Shown: one piece after another, positions 56,085 to 64,000 of the stretch
How the letters are laid out: each line of letters opens with the position of its first letter
Numbering within the stretch: position 1 is the stretch's first letter
Origin: Pseudomonadales bacterium
GTDB taxonomy: Bacteria > Pseudomonadota > Gammaproteobacteria > Pseudomonadales > Azotimanducaceae
Assembly: GCA_028281005.1 (NCBI GenBank)
Contig: JANQKS010000036.1
Span: forward strand, 22,159-86,158
Length of the DNA stretch: 64,000 nucleotides
Reading direction: 5' to 3'
Notes under the pieces: model-generated
Seen by the model: only the letters and a program-made list of their open reading frames with translations
Databases searched by the model: none
Told to the model about the DNA's origin: nothing
Made by a program: the position numbers and the translations under genes

Positions 56085-56522
56085 TCAGGCGACCGAGCCA
56101 CCTGCTGCTTCAATTGCTGCCTTGGCGCCTTTCGTGACCACAACATTGTCGTCTTTCACATTAAGCGCACGTTGCACATCACCGCTGAGCATGATGCGTG
56201 CACGTCGCATGTCACGACGCACAACTTTGGCGGCTTTCAAACTGTCCAAAGTGATCTCATCACCCTCTACACCATGCAACTCACTGGTACGCACTTCCGC
56301 GGTGGACAAGCCTATTCGTGAGCGAAAGCCAAACTTTGGTATGCGCATCTGCAGCGGCAATTGGCCACCCTCAAATCCTGGGCGCACACCGCCACCGGAA
56401 CGTGCCTTCTGGCCTTTTTGACCGCGGCCGGCAGTTTTACCCCAGCCGGAACCCGGACCCCGACCTATACGGCGTTTGCCGCGCTTGCTGCCGGCGCCTG
56501 GGGCTATTTCATTCAGCCGCAT
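56085..56522 (-). CDS. rplO: Ribosomal protein L15
   Basis: A 145-residue 50S protein. It has the Gly/Arg-rich N-terminal arm ([20 protein letters not shown]) and the family segment [19 protein letters not shown]. The ATG overlaps the rpmD stop by one base (TAATG). Confidence 0.99.
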   Translation of the reverse strand: MRLNEIAPGAGSKRGKRRIGRGPGSGWGKTAGRGQKGQKARSGGGVRPGFEGGQLPLQMRIPKFGFRSRIGLSTAEVRTSELHGVEGDEITLDSLKAAKVVRRDMRRARIMLSGDVQRALNVKDDNVVVTKGAKAAIEAAGGSVA

Positions 56523-56710
56523 TACGCTTCTCCTTCCACCTGCACCATGTAATAGATGCGGTTAATCATGCCGCGCACCGAAGGGGTGTCTTCGAGTTCT
56601 ACGGTGTGCCCTATGCGACGCAACCCTAACCCGGCAACACAGGCCTTGTGCTTCTTCAATCGCCCGTTGGGGCTTTTGGTCAGCGTCACTTTCAATGTTT
56701 TGTCACTCAT
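56522..56710 (-). CDS. rpmD: Ribosomal protein L30
   Basis: A 62-residue 50S protein: [20 protein letters not shown] and [20 protein letters not shown]. Length and position between rpsE and rplO are normal. Its stop is joined to the rplO start. Confidence 0.98.
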   Translation of the reverse strand: MSDKTLKVTLTKSPNGRLKKHKACVAGLGLRRIGHTVELEDTPSVRGMINRIYYMVQVEGEA

Positions 56711-56733
56711 AACTTCAGACCTGACTGTGTGCT

Positions 56734-57237
56734 TTACGCGACGATGTCTTCTACCGGCTTACCACGCTTCTCAGCCACTTGTTCCGGGGAACGCATCTCT
56801 TGTAACGCCTTAAACGTCGCCTGGATGACGTTTACCGGATTGGTTGAGCCGTAGCACTTTGCCAACACGTTGTGTACTCCCACCGCTTCCAACATAGCGC
56901 GCATGGTGCCACCCGCAATCACGCCGGTACCTTCCGAGGCCGGTTGCATGTAGACCTTTGACGACGCGTGTTGCCCGGTCAGCGGGTACCAAAGGGTGTC
57001 GCCATTCAGCTGCACATCAATCATGTTGCGGCGCGCGGCTTCCATGGCTTTTTGGATGGCTAATGGCACTTCACGCGCCTTGCCGCGGCCAAAACCCACA
57101 CGGCCATTGCCGTCACCGACAACGGTAAGGGCGGTGAAACCAAAAATGCGGCCACCTTTGACTACTTTGGCAACACGGTTTACCTGGACCAGTTTCTCAA
57201 CCAGACCTTCTTCACGACTTTCTTCGGTATATGCCAT
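56734..57237 (-). CDS. rpsE: Ribosomal protein S5
   Basis: A 167-residue 30S protein guarding decoding fidelity. It contains [21 protein letters not shown] and [20 protein letters not shown], then [16 protein letters not shown]. The ATG follows directly on the rplR stop (TAG-ATG). Confidence 0.99.
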   Translation of the reverse strand: MAYTEESREEGLVEKLVQVNRVAKVVKGGRIFGFTALTVVGDGNGRVGFGRGKAREVPLAIQKAMEAARRNMIDVQLNGDTLWYPLTGQHASSKVYMQPASEGTGVIAGGTMRAMLEAVGVHNVLAKCYGSTNPVNVIQATFKALQEMRSPEQVAEKRGKPVEDIVA

Positions 57238-57588
57238 CTAGAACTCCAAACCGCCTTCGCGGGCCGCTTCGGCCAACGCTTTTACACGGCCGTGGTATTT
57301 GTATCCTGAGCGATCGAACGCAACCGTACTGACGCCAGCATCTTTGGCGCGTTGTGCCAGCAAGCTGCCAACTTTCGCGGCGGCATCGACGTTACCGGTA
57401 GTGCCTTCACGCAGATCTTTGTCCAGGGTGGAGGCCTGGGCCAACACAGTGCTGCCATCCGCAGACAGAACCTGGGCATAGATATGACGCGGCGTGCGGG
57501 TCACGCTCAAGCGAGTAGAGCCCTGTTCGCGCATCTTCATACGACCGCGACGTGCTCGACGATGTCTGCTGCGTTTCTTATCGTTCAT
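57238..57588 (-). CDS. rplR: Ribosomal protein L18
   Basis: A 116-residue 5S rRNA-binding protein: [21 protein letters not shown] and [20 protein letters not shown]. Size is that of E. coli L18. A repeat-filled 107-base spacer separates it from rplF upstream. Confidence 0.99.
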   Translation of the reverse strand: MNDKKRSRHRRARRGRMKMREQGSTRLSVTRTPRHIYAQVLSADGSTVLAQASTLDKDLREGTTGNVDAAAKVGSLLAQRAKDAGVSTVAFDRSGYKYHGRVKALAEAAREGGLEF

Positions 57589-57605
57589 CTGTAAATTCTC
57601 TGGTG

Positions 57606-57688
57606 CTAGTCTCTAGTCTTACTCAACTTGTTGGCGCTTTTCTTTACGCGTTTCTATTGCGCTTTTCTTTCGCGCTTTTCTTTCGCGC
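57606..57688. repeat. Tandem short repeats in the rplF-rplR spacer
   Basis: CTAGTCT occurs twice in tandem (57606-57619). Further along, GCGCTTTTCTTTC is perfectly duplicated (57659-57671 and 57672-57684), flanked by two degenerate copies from 57634 and a partial GCGC copy at the end. On the transcript this is a purine-rich stretch between rplF and rplR. Confidence 0.85.
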
Positions 57689-57695
57689 TGGGCGC

Positions 57696-58223
57696 TTACT
57701 TCTTCTTCGCTTCCTTACGGCGCACATATTCACCCTGGTAGCGAACGCCTTTCCCTTTATAGGGCTCCGGAGGGCGGAAATCGCGAATCTCGGCGCACAC
57801 TTGACCCAGCTTTTGCTTGTCAATGCCGGTCAAAATAATTTCCGTCTGGCTCGGCGTCTGCGCTTCTATGCCGTCAGGCAACTCATACTCCACCGGATGT
57901 GAGAAGCCTAACTGCAGTGTTAATTTCTTACCCTGAGCCTGGGCACGATAACCAACGCCTTGCAGTTCCAAGCGACGCTCAAAACCGTCGGACACACCGG
58001 TCACCATGTTCTGCACTAAGGCGCGCATGGTACCGGCCATGGCGCGTCCGCCATTGCCGCGTGGACTGAACTTCAGCACGTTGTCTTCCTGCACCACTTC
58101 TACATCGTTGTGCACGCCAAACTTCATTTCACCTTTACTGCCTTTAACAGACAGGTCCTGGCCGTCCAGTTTGACCTCGACACCAGTAGGAATGGCGATG
58201 GGGGCGTTTGCGATTCGAGACAT
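57696..58223 (-). CDS. rplF: Ribosomal protein L6
   Basis: A 175-residue 50S protein built of two similar domains: [21 protein letters not shown] and [20 protein letters not shown], ending [20 protein letters not shown]. It precedes a longer than usual spacer with tandem repeats before rplR. Confidence 0.99.
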   Translation of the reverse strand: MSRIANAPIAIPTGVEVKLDGQDLSVKGSKGEMKFGVHNDVEVVQEDNVLKFSPRGNGGRAMAGTMRALVQNMVTGVSDGFERRLELQGVGYRAQAQGKKLTLQLGFSHPVEYELPDGIEAQTPSQTEIILTGIDKQKLGQVCAEIRDFRPPEPYKGKGVRYQGEYVRRKEAKKK

Positions 58224-58232
58224 GCTTTACTC

Positions 58233-58625
58233 CTAAAACACCGTGCACAGCACTTCGCCGCCGATGCCCGCGGAACGTGCCTTTTTGTCCGTCATGACAC
58301 CTTTGTCGGTGCTGATGATGGCCACCCCAAGGCCGCCGCGTACTTCCGGCAGCTCTGCGCTCTCTTTATAGATCCGCAAACCAGGGCGGCTGATGCGATC
58401 AATCTCTTCAATCACCGGCACCCCATTGTGATACTTCAGATCTACATGCAGCTGGGACTTCACTTCATCCGTGGCGGTGAACCCTTGAATGAAACCTTCG
58501 TCTTCCAACACCTTTAAAATGCCGCGCTTAATCTTTGAATTTGGAATCGCAACACTGTCATGACCTGCCATCTGCGCATTGCGAATGCGGGTCAACAGAT
58601 CAGAGATTGGGTCTTGCATCGTCAT
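58233..58625 (-). CDS. rpsH: Ribosomal protein S8
   Basis: A 130-residue 16S-binding protein: [20 protein letters not shown] and the signature [19 protein letters not shown]. In E. coli S8 represses the spc operon by binding near rplE; whether that site is kept here was not tested. Confidence 0.99.
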   Translation of the reverse strand: MTMQDPISDLLTRIRNAQMAGHDSVAIPNSKIKRGILKVLEDEGFIQGFTATDEVKSQLHVDLKYHNGVPVIEEIDRISRPGLRIYKESAELPEVRGGLGVAIISTDKGVMTDKKARSAGIGGEVLCTVF

Positions 58626-58662
58626 CGTTTTCTACCTTTGTCTTCGGCTGCCTGCGCCCGAC

Positions 58663-58968
58663 CTACCAGCTGGCCTTAACCAATCCCGGAACGTCACCGC
58701 GCATGGCGGCTTCACGCAGCTTGTTGCGGGACAGACCAAACTTCCTGTAAACCGCATGCGGTCGACCGGTCAAACCACAGCGCCGCTGCCGGCGTACCGG
58801 GCTTGCGTCCCGCGGCAGCGCCTGCAGCTTCAGTTGCGCTTCCCAGCGCTCTTCGTCGGATTTGTTGCGATCCGCAATAATTGCTTTCAGGGCCGCACGC
58901 TTAACTGCGTACTTCGCGCGCATCTTGGCACGCTTCTTTTCCCGTTCGATCATTGATGTCTTAGCCAT
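58663..58968 (-). CDS. rpsN: Ribosomal protein S14, zinc-free form
   Basis: A 101-residue 30S protein of the long type without zinc Cys pairs ([20 protein letters not shown] is the conserved block). Length equals E. coli S14. The contrast with the zinc-type L36 is normal in this group. Confidence 0.99.
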   Translation of the reverse strand: MAKTSMIEREKKRAKMRAKYAVKRAALKAIIADRNKSDEERWEAQLKLQALPRDASPVRRQRRCGLTGRPHAVYRKFGLSRNKLREAAMRGDVPGLVKASW

Positions 58969-58994
58969 AAAACTCTCTTTCGTCTGCCCTGCAG

Positions 58995-59534
58995 TTAGCC
59001 CCGGAAGGGGAACTTAAACGCCTTCAACAAGGCTAATGCCTGCTCGTTATCCGGTGCGCTGGTGGTCACACAGATGTCCAAGCCGCGAATTTTGTCGATC
59101 TTGTCGTAGTCAATTTCCGGAAACACAATCTGTTCCGTGATGCCCATGCTGAAATTGCCGCGGCCGTCGAATGAACGAGGATTTAGGCCACGAAAATCGC
59201 GCATACGCGGAATTGCAATACTTACCAAGCGCTCAACGAAGTCGTACATCCGCTGGCGGCGCAGAGTCACTTTGCAGCCAATCGGCCATCCTTCACGAAT
59301 TTTGAATCCCGCCTCGGACTTGCGTGCGTTACACACCACCGGGTGTTGACCGGCAATGGCAGTCATATCAGCAACAGCCGCCTCCATGACCTTACGATCC
59401 GCAACTGCATCGCCAACACCCATGTTGAGGGTAACTTTCTCGATACGCGGAACCGCCATAACATTAGCCAAACCCAGCTCCTCTTTGAGCTGTGGGCGGA
59501 TTTCGTTGACGTAGGTCTGATACAAATTAGACAT
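58995..59534 (-). CDS. rplE: Ribosomal protein L5
   Basis: A 179-residue 5S rRNA-binding protein. Segments are [21 protein letters not shown] and [20 protein letters not shown], then [19 protein letters not shown]. It starts one base after the rplX stop. Confidence 0.99.
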   Translation of the reverse strand: MSNLYQTYVNEIRPQLKEELGLANVMAVPRIEKVTLNMGVGDAVADRKVMEAAVADMTAIAGQHPVVCNARKSEAGFKIREGWPIGCKVTLRRQRMYDFVERLVSIAIPRMRDFRGLNPRSFDGRGNFSMGITEQIVFPEIDYDKIDKIRGLDICVTTSAPDNEQALALLKAFKFPFRG

Positions 59535-59535
59535 G

Positions 59536-59853
59536 TTAGTCCTCGATTACCTTACCGTTGGACTTAAAGACGCGAACCTTGGAGCCGTCTTCCTCCAGCT
59601 TGAATCCCACCCGATCAGCGCGGCTGTCTTCGTCATTCCAGATCGCCACGTTGGATGCCTGAATCGGCGCTTCTTTGTCGACCAGACCGCCACGTTCACC
59701 AATATTTGGATTGGCGCGAGTGGCCTTCGTCACCATGTTGATACCGGACACCAACAAGCGGCCGTCTTTCATGACGCGCAACACCTCGCCGCGGCGACCC
59801 TTGTCACGCCCGCTCAGCACTATCACTTCGTCGTTTTTCTTAATCTTTAACAT
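59536..59853 (-). CDS. rplX: Ribosomal protein L24
   Basis: A 105-residue assembly-initiating 50S protein with a KOW motif: [21 protein letters not shown]. Its start codon lies inside the first copy of a 15-base tandem repeat that fills the spacer to rplN. Confidence 0.99.
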   Translation of the reverse strand: MLKIKKNDEVIVLSGRDKGRRGEVLRVMKDGRLLVSGINMVTKATRANPNIGERGGLVDKEAPIQASNVAIWNDEDSRADRVGFKLEEDGSKVRVFKSNGKVIED

Positions 59854-59886
59854 CTGTTTCTTTAACGTCTATTTCATTAACGTCTG
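59845..59886. repeat. 15-base tandem repeat in the rplN-rplX spacer
   Basis: TTTCTTTAACGTCTA (59857-59871) and TTTCATTAACGTCTG (59872-59886) are in tandem, preceded by a related partial copy TCTTTAACATCTG that contains the rplX start codon. Confidence 0.85.
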
Positions 59887-59914
59887 CTTCGCACCATCAC
59901 ATTTCGGCAGCGAA

Positions 59915-60283
59915 CTAAATCACCTCAGGAGCCAGGGAGACGATGCGCATAAAGTTCTCCGTGCGTAACTCCCGTGTTACTGGACCGAAAATGCGCGTGC
60001 CAACCGGCTGGTTCTGTTGGTTCAGCAGCACCGCCGCGTTCTGATCAAATTTAATCAGCGAACCGTCCGGGCGACGCACACCTTTGCGCGTACGCACCAC
60101 TACCGCATTCATCACTTGCCCTTTACGCACCCGACCGCGCGGAATGGCTTCTTTGACCGTCACCTTGATGATGTCTCCGATGCCCGCATAACGCCGCTTT
60201 GAGCCGCCCAGCACCTTGATGCACTGCACCTTGCGGGCGCCGCTGTTGTCGGCGATTTCCAACATGCTTTCCGTCTGAATCAT
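59915..60283 (-). CDS. rplN: Ribosomal protein L14
   Basis: A 122-residue 50S interface protein: [20 protein letters not shown] and the block [20 protein letters not shown]. It is the docking site of RsfS, whose gene is also in this window. First gene of the spc operon; no obvious new promoter is seen before it. Confidence 0.99.
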   Translation of the reverse strand: MIQTESMLEIADNSGARKVQCIKVLGGSKRRYAGIGDIIKVTVKEAIPRGRVRKGQVMNAVVVRTRKGVRRPDGSLIKFDQNAAVLLNQQNQPVGTRIFGPVTRELRTENFMRIVSLAPEVI

Positions 60284-60288
60284 GGCCT

Positions 60289-60570
60289 TTAGACTCCGCC
60301 TGCTCGCTCGTCAATGCTCTGCAGCATCCAAGTTTTGGTTTTTGACAGAGGCCGACATTCAACAACCGTTACGACATCACCCACATTGCAACTGTTGTCT
60401 TCGTCGTGGGCATGCAGTTTGGACGACTTGCGCACAAACTTGCCGTACACAGGATGCTTAACACGACGTTCAACGCGTACCGTGATGCTCTTGTGCATCT
60501 TGTCGCTGACCACCACGCCAGACACCGTCCGGGGATTTTTTGCACGCGCTGTCTGCTCAACTTCAGACAT
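60289..60570 (-). CDS. rpsQ: Ribosomal protein S17
   Basis: A 93-residue 16S-binding OB-fold protein: [20 protein letters not shown] and [20 protein letters not shown]. It has about nine extra residues at the N-terminus compared with E. coli. The start overlaps the rpmC end by eight bases. Confidence 0.99.
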   Translation of the reverse strand: MSEVEQTARAKNPRTVSGVVVSDKMHKSITVRVERRVKHPVYGKFVRKSSKLHAHDEDNSCNVGDVVTVVECRPLSKTKTWMLQSIDERAGGV

Positions 60571-60754
60571 CGGCCTTCTCCTTCATCACCGTTTTCACGC
60601 GCGCGATATCGCGACGCATTTCTTTCATCAAATGGGTCTGACCAAGTTGGCCGCTGGCAAATTGCATACGCAGGGAAAATTCTTCCTTGCGCAGGCGTAG
60701 CAGCTCGTCGTAGAGCTCAGATGCTGATTTTTCTCGTAGTTCGGCCGCTTTCAT
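60563..60754 (-). CDS. rpmC: Ribosomal protein L29
   Basis: A 63-residue helical 50S protein: [20 protein letters not shown] and the signature [20 protein letters not shown]. It starts with a one-base overlap on the rplP stop (TAATG). Confidence 0.99.
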   Translation of the reverse strand: MKAAELREKSASELYDELLRLRKEEFSLRMQFASGQLGQTHLMKEMRRDIARVKTVMKEKADV

Positions 60755-61167
60755 TACATCGCCGTCCGTTTAACAAATACCGTCTTGAAAGGCAGCTTGG
60801 CCGCGGCCAGGGCGAATGCCTCACGCGCCACGTCTTCCGGCACACCTTCCATCTCATACAACACGCGGCCGGGCTGAATCTGCGCTACCCAGTACTCAAC
60901 ACTGCCTTTACCTTTACCCTGACGAACTTCCAAAGGCTTTTTGGTGATCGGCTTATCAGGGAACACACGGATCCAAGTCTTACCGCCACGCTTGATGTGG
61001 CGCACCATGGCACGGCGGCCGGCTTCAATTTGCCGTGCCGTCATACGGCCGCGGCCCACGGCTTTCAGGCCGTACTCGCCGAAGCTGACTTTGCTGCCAC
61101 GATCAGCTAAGCCGCGGTTACGACCCTTGTGCATCTTTCTAAATTTTGTTCTTTTCGGCTGTAACAT
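60754..61167 (-). CDS. rplP: Ribosomal protein L16
   Basis: A 137-residue protein at the tRNA-binding face of 50[21 protein letters not shown] and [20 protein letters not shown], then [20 protein letters not shown]. One residue longer than E. coli L16. Confidence 0.99.
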   Translation of the reverse strand: MLQPKRTKFRKMHKGRNRGLADRGSKVSFGEYGLKAVGRGRMTARQIEAGRRAMVRHIKRGGKTWIRVFPDKPITKKPLEVRQGKGKGSVEYWVAQIQPGRVLYEMEGVPEDVAREAFALAAAKLPFKTVFVKRTAM

Positions 61168-61232
61168 GTTCTTTGCCTATTTGCCTGACCTAGCTGTCTG
61201 ACTGCTCTCGTTGCTAATGCCCCGCCTCGGAC

Positions 61233-61901
61233 TTAGCTTGCCTGTTGGGGTGCCGCGGCCGCCTCTTCAGCCTGCCCAATCACCTCACCTTTGAAAATCC
61301 AAACTTTGATGCCGAGAATGCCATAAGTGGTTAACGCTTCTGCTGTGGCGTAATCAATGTCTGCACGCAGGGTGTGCAACGGCACGCGCCCTTCGTGGTA
61401 CACCTCTGAGCGGGCAATCTCCGCACCACCTAAACGACCCGCTACGCGAACCTTGATGCCTTCCGCACCCAAGCGCATGGCGTTCTGGATGACGCGGCGC
61501 ATGGCGCGGCGAAATTGCACGCGGCGCTCCAGCTGTTGTGCAACGTTTTGCGCCACCAGCTGTGCGTCCAGTTCCGGCTTACGCACTTCTTCAATATTGA
61601 CGTGCACAGGCATACCCATACGCTTGGACAGTTCTGCGCGTAAGCGCTCAACATCTTCACCCTTTTTGCCAATCACAATGCCGGGTCGCGCAGTGTGAAT
61701 GGTGATGCGGGCAGTCTGCGCCGGACGCTCTATGTCGATACGGCTGACGGAGGCGTCGGCCAAGCGCTTGCGCAGATAATCGCGCACTTCCAAATCATTG
61801 AGCAGGTAATCCGCATAACTCTTTTTGTCGGCATACCACACAGAGGTATGGTCTTTAACAATGCCTAAGCGGATGCCGGTTGGATGTACTTTTTGACCCA
61901 T
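61233..61901 (-). CDS. rpsC: Ribosomal protein S3
   Basis: A 222-residue 30S protein lining the mRNA entry. The type 2 KH domain is seen as [20 protein letters not shown]; the C-terminal domain contains [21 protein letters not shown] 65-base spacer to rplP includes the tandem pair TTTGCCTA-TTTGCCTG (61172-61187). Confidence 0.99.
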   Translation of the reverse strand: MGQKVHPTGIRLGIVKDHTSVWYADKKSYADYLLNDLEVRDYLRKRLADASVSRIDIERPAQTARITIHTARPGIVIGKKGEDVERLRAELSKRMGMPVHVNIEEVRKPELDAQLVAQNVAQQLERRVQFRRAMRRVIQNAMRLGAEGIKVRVAGRLGGAEIARSEVYHEGRVPLHTLRADIDYATAEALTTYGILGIKVWIFKGEVIGQAEEAAAAPQQAS

Positions 61902-61919
61902 ACTTAAATCAACCCTTGC

Positions 61920-62255
61920 TTATACGTCGGACACAGTCACGGTAATGTGGCTGGTTCGCTTAAAAATCCTGTCCGCACGGCCTTTGGCACGCGGACGAAT
62001 ACGTTTCATGGTGAGACCTTCGTTGACAAAAACCTCTGCTACCTTCAGCTCGTCAATGTCTGCACCTTCGTTGTTTTCAGCGTTGGCGATGGCAGATTCC
62101 AAAGTTTTACGAACCAATACCGCACCTTTTTTTGTGCTGAAATTGAGGATGTCGAGAGCTTCAGCCACAGGCTTGCCGCGTACCTGATCAGCCACGAGGC
62201 GAGCTTTTTGCGCTGAAATTCTGAGCCGCTTAGCGGTGGCACTGACTTCCATCAT
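61920..62255 (-). CDS. rplV: Ribosomal protein L22
   Basis: A 111-residue 50S protein reaching the exit tunnel: [20 protein letters not shown] and [20 protein letters not shown]. Two adjacent ATG codons (62255 and 62252) are possible starts; AGGA is better spaced for the second. Confidence 0.99.
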   Translation of the reverse strand: MMEVSATAKRLRISAQKARLVADQVRGKPVAEALDILNFSTKKGAVLVRKTLESAIANAENNEGADIDELKVAEVFVNEGLTMKRIRPRAKGRADRIFKRTSHITVTVSDV

Positions 62256-62266
62256 TGTTCCTATGT

Positions 62267-62302
62267 TCTCTTAACTCTTTTAACTCTCTGCCAACTCTTA
62301 AC
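62267..62302. repeat. Degenerate 9-base tandem repeat between rpsS and rplV
   Basis: Successive units TCTCTTAAC, TCTTTTAAC, TCTCTGCCA and ACTCTTAAC span the spacer and run over the rpsS stop codon (62298-62300). Confidence 0.65.
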
Positions 62303-62573
62303 GCTTGGCTTTTTTGTCTGCCGCATGGCCACGGTAGGTGCGCGTCGGCGCAAATTCGCCGAGCTTGTGCCCTACCATATCTTCGTTGATCAGCACGGGG
62401 ACATGCTGGCGGCCGTTGTGGATGGCTATGGTCAAACCCACCATCTCCGGCACAATCATCGAACGGCGCGACCACGTTTTGATCGGACGGCGTTCGTTGT
62501 TGGCAGCTGCAGTCTCCACTTTTTTCATCAAGTGGGTGTCCACAAATGGGCCTTTAAATAACGATCTTGGCAC
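62298..62573 (-). CDS. rpsS: Ribosomal protein S19
   Basis: A 91-residue protein of the 30S head: [20 protein letters not shown] and [21 protein letters not shown], ending in a basic tail ([10 protein letters not shown]). Length and order are normal. Confidence 0.99.
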   Translation of the reverse strand: MPRSLFKGPFVDTHLMKKVETAAANNERRPIKTWSRRSMIVPEMVGLTIAIHNGRQHVPVLINEDMVGHKLGEFAPTRTYRGHAADKKAKR

Positions 62574-62595
62574 TTGTCTAATCTCCTACTCGCGC

Positions 62596-63423
62596 CTAGC
62601 GCTTACCGCGGCGCCGTACAATAAGTTTGTCCGTGCGCTTGTTTTTACGCGTCTTGTGACCTTTCGTCGGCATACCCCAAGGTGACACCGGGTGACGCCC
62701 GCCGGAGGTTTTACCTTCACCACCGCCGTGGGGGTGATCAACCGGGTTCATGGCCACGCCGCGTACGGTCGGACGGCGGCCGCGCCAACGCGTGGCGCCA
62801 GCTTTGCCTAAAGAACGCAGGTTGTGTTCGCTGTTGCCCACTTCACCCAAGGTGGCGCGGCACTCGGTCAACACGCGACGCATTTCACCGGAACGCATAC
62901 GCAACGTTGCATAACTGCCCTCGCGCGCGACCAGCTGACAGGAACCACCGGCGCTGCGCACCATTTGTGCCCCTTTACCAGGCTTCAACTCCACGCAATG
63001 AATAACCGAACCTACCGGTATGTTGCGCAAGGCCATGGCGTTACCGGCACGAATCGGTGAGGAACTGCCGCTCATCAGCTCATCACCCGCCTGTACACCT
63101 TTCGGCGCGATGATGTAACGACGCTCACCGTCTTTGTACTTCAGCAGCGCAATGTTTGCGGTGCGGTTCGGGTCGTATTCGATGTGCTCTACTACCGCCG
63201 GAATACCGTCTTTGTTGCGCTTCCAATCGATCAGACGATAGTGCTGCTTGTGACCACCGCCACGATGGCGCGTGGTAATGCGCCCCGCGTTGTTGCGGCC
63301 ACCCGTTTTGCTCTGCCGATCCAGCAGCGGCTTGTGCGGCTTGCCTTTGTGCAGGCTTTTGTCTACCACCTGCACTACAAAGCGGCGCCCTGGCGAAGTT
63401 GGTTTTGCTTTTACAACAGCCAT
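62596..63423 (-). CDS. rplB: Ribosomal protein L2
   Basis: A 275-residue protein next to the peptidyl-transferase centre: [20 protein letters not shown] and [21 protein letters not shown] with the conserved His of the catalytic region. Two residues longer than in E. coli. Confidence 0.99.
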   Translation of the reverse strand: MAVVKAKPTSPGRRFVVQVVDKSLHKGKPHKPLLDRQSKTGGRNNAGRITTRHRGGGHKQHYRLIDWKRNKDGIPAVVEHIEYDPNRTANIALLKYKDGERRYIIAPKGVQAGDELMSGSSSPIRAGNAMALRNIPVGSVIHCVELKPGKGAQMVRSAGGSCQLVAREGSYATLRMRSGEMRRVLTECRATLGEVGNSEHNLRSLGKAGATRWRGRRPTVRGVAMNPVDHPHGGGEGKTSGGRHPVSPWGMPTKGHKTRKNKRTDKLIVRRRGKR

Positions 63424-63448
63424 TTAAGTTTCCTAAACCTCTCGACGC

Positions 63449-63745
63449 TTAATCCGTCACCATGTAGTCGATTTCCTGACCCTCGACTACGGTCACGTAA
63501 GCTTTCTTCCAATTCTTCTTGCGAGTGATGCCACGCACATTGCGTTTTACCTTGCCTTTGACGTTCGCCGTGGTGACCTTTTTAACTTCCACGTTGAACA
63601 AGGTTTCCACCGCCTCGCGGATCTCCGCCTTGGTGGCATCCACCGCCACCTTAAAAGCGTACTGATTAGCGCTGTCGCCTAAGATGGAGACTTTTTCTGA
63701 AATGTGCGGCTCACGCAGCACGGTAAAAACTCGCTCCGGGTTCAC
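63449..63745 (-). CDS. rplW: Ribosomal protein L23
   Basis: A 98-residue protein at the tunnel exit that docks trigger factor and [23 protein letters not shown] and [21 protein letters not shown]. The GTG start overlaps the rplD stop by four bases (GTGA). Confidence 0.99.
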   Translation of the reverse strand: MNPERVFTVLREPHISEKVSILGDSANQYAFKVAVDATKAEIREAVETLFNVEVKKVTTANVKGKVKRNVRGITRKKNWKKAYVTVVEGQEIDYMVTD

Positions 63746-64000
63746 GCCAGGGCCTCCTCTAAAGCTTTAAGCGCACCTACCGTCAGCAGCACTTTGTCAT
63801 GGCTGATCAAACTCACTGGGTTGACCGCTTGCACATCACATACGTCCACACCTTTCAGGTTGCGCGCCGCCAGGTATAAGTTCTGGTCCACTTCTTCGGT
63901 GACAATGAGGACGCTGGAAAGATCGAGGGACTTAAGTTGGTTGAGGAGGGCTTTGGTTTTGGGCGCGTCGACGTTGAAAGATTCAACTGCGACCAGGCGG
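63742..64000 (-). CDS. rplD: Ribosomal protein L4, N-terminus beyond window edge
   Basis: The last 85 residues of L4 are visible, reading [19 protein letters not shown] near the edge and [20 protein letters not shown] close to the stop. The remaining part, with rplC, rpsJ and probably tuf, lies to the right of the window. In E. coli L4 represses the S10 operon. Confidence 0.98.
   Translation of the reverse strand, partial: RLVAVESFNVDAPKTKALLNQLKSLDLSSVLIVTEEVDQNLYLAARNLKGVDVCDVQAVNPVSLISHDKVLLTVGALKALEEALA

Overview
The window reads as chromosomal DNA of a gammaproteobacterium. The evidence is gene order: the lolB / hemA-prfA-prmC / tRNA-Gln-prs-rplY-pth-ychF neighbourhood, the nadD-rsfS-rlmH-mrdA-rodA-mltB-rlpA-dacA-ybeD-lipB cell-wall cluster, the divergent ssb/uvrA pair, and a full S10-spc-alpha ribosomal super-operon with secY, rpmJ and rpoA in the usual order. 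GTG and TTG starts and 1-14 nt gene overlaps are common. I see no prophage, insertion sequence, CRISPR array or integron.

Bases 1-16,000 form an oxygen, redox and stress neighbourhood: a DksA/TraR-type protein cut by the window edge, two Hsp20 chaperones, a hemerythrin-domain protein coupled to a receiver domain whose phospho-acceptor Asp is Glu, a globin, a universal stress protein, a complete cbb3 oxidase locus (ccoNOQP, ccoG, a 55-residue FixH-like protein, ccoI, ccoS), a YIP1-family membrane protein, a cupin, a second Usp, an APC permease, two lipoproteins (one a cytochrome c) and a double-domain UspE-like protein. Together these point to a cell that respires at low oxygen and manages gas ligands and stress.

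Bases 15,600-25,200 are mixed metabolism: an EthD-domain protein, a PabB-PabC fusion for folate synthesis, a VOC protein, a secreted serine hydrolase with a membrane tail, exonuclease III, a stand-alone EF-G2 with a clear terminator, and an FAD-dependent oxidoreductase. Bases 25,200-34,350 hold translation and cofactor genes (ychF, pth, rplY, prs, tRNA-Gln, lolB, hemA, prfA, prmC, moeB, lipB). ispE, which usually lies between lolB and prs, is missing.

Bases 33,700-43,000 are the leftward Rod/cell-wall cluster, followed by a Tat-exported amidase, a dienelactone-hydrolase-like protein, uppP, ssb and uvrA. The 640-base ssb-uvrA spacer holds two very large inverted repeats. An aminotransferase overlaps the end of the ribosomal operon. 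Bases 51,400-64,000 run leftward from rplD (cut by the window edge) to rplQ. L17 has an unusual acidic tail, and strong hairpins separate rpoA from rplQ.

Two patterns stand out beyond the genes: many short spacers contain imperfect tandem duplications of 7-16 bases, and several spacers carry large palindromes. I found no clear novel defence or biosynthetic system. The best leads are the ssb-uvrA palindromes, the hemerythrin plus Glu-receiver pair, the FixH-like microprotein, the spacer duplications and the modified rpoA-rplQ end.
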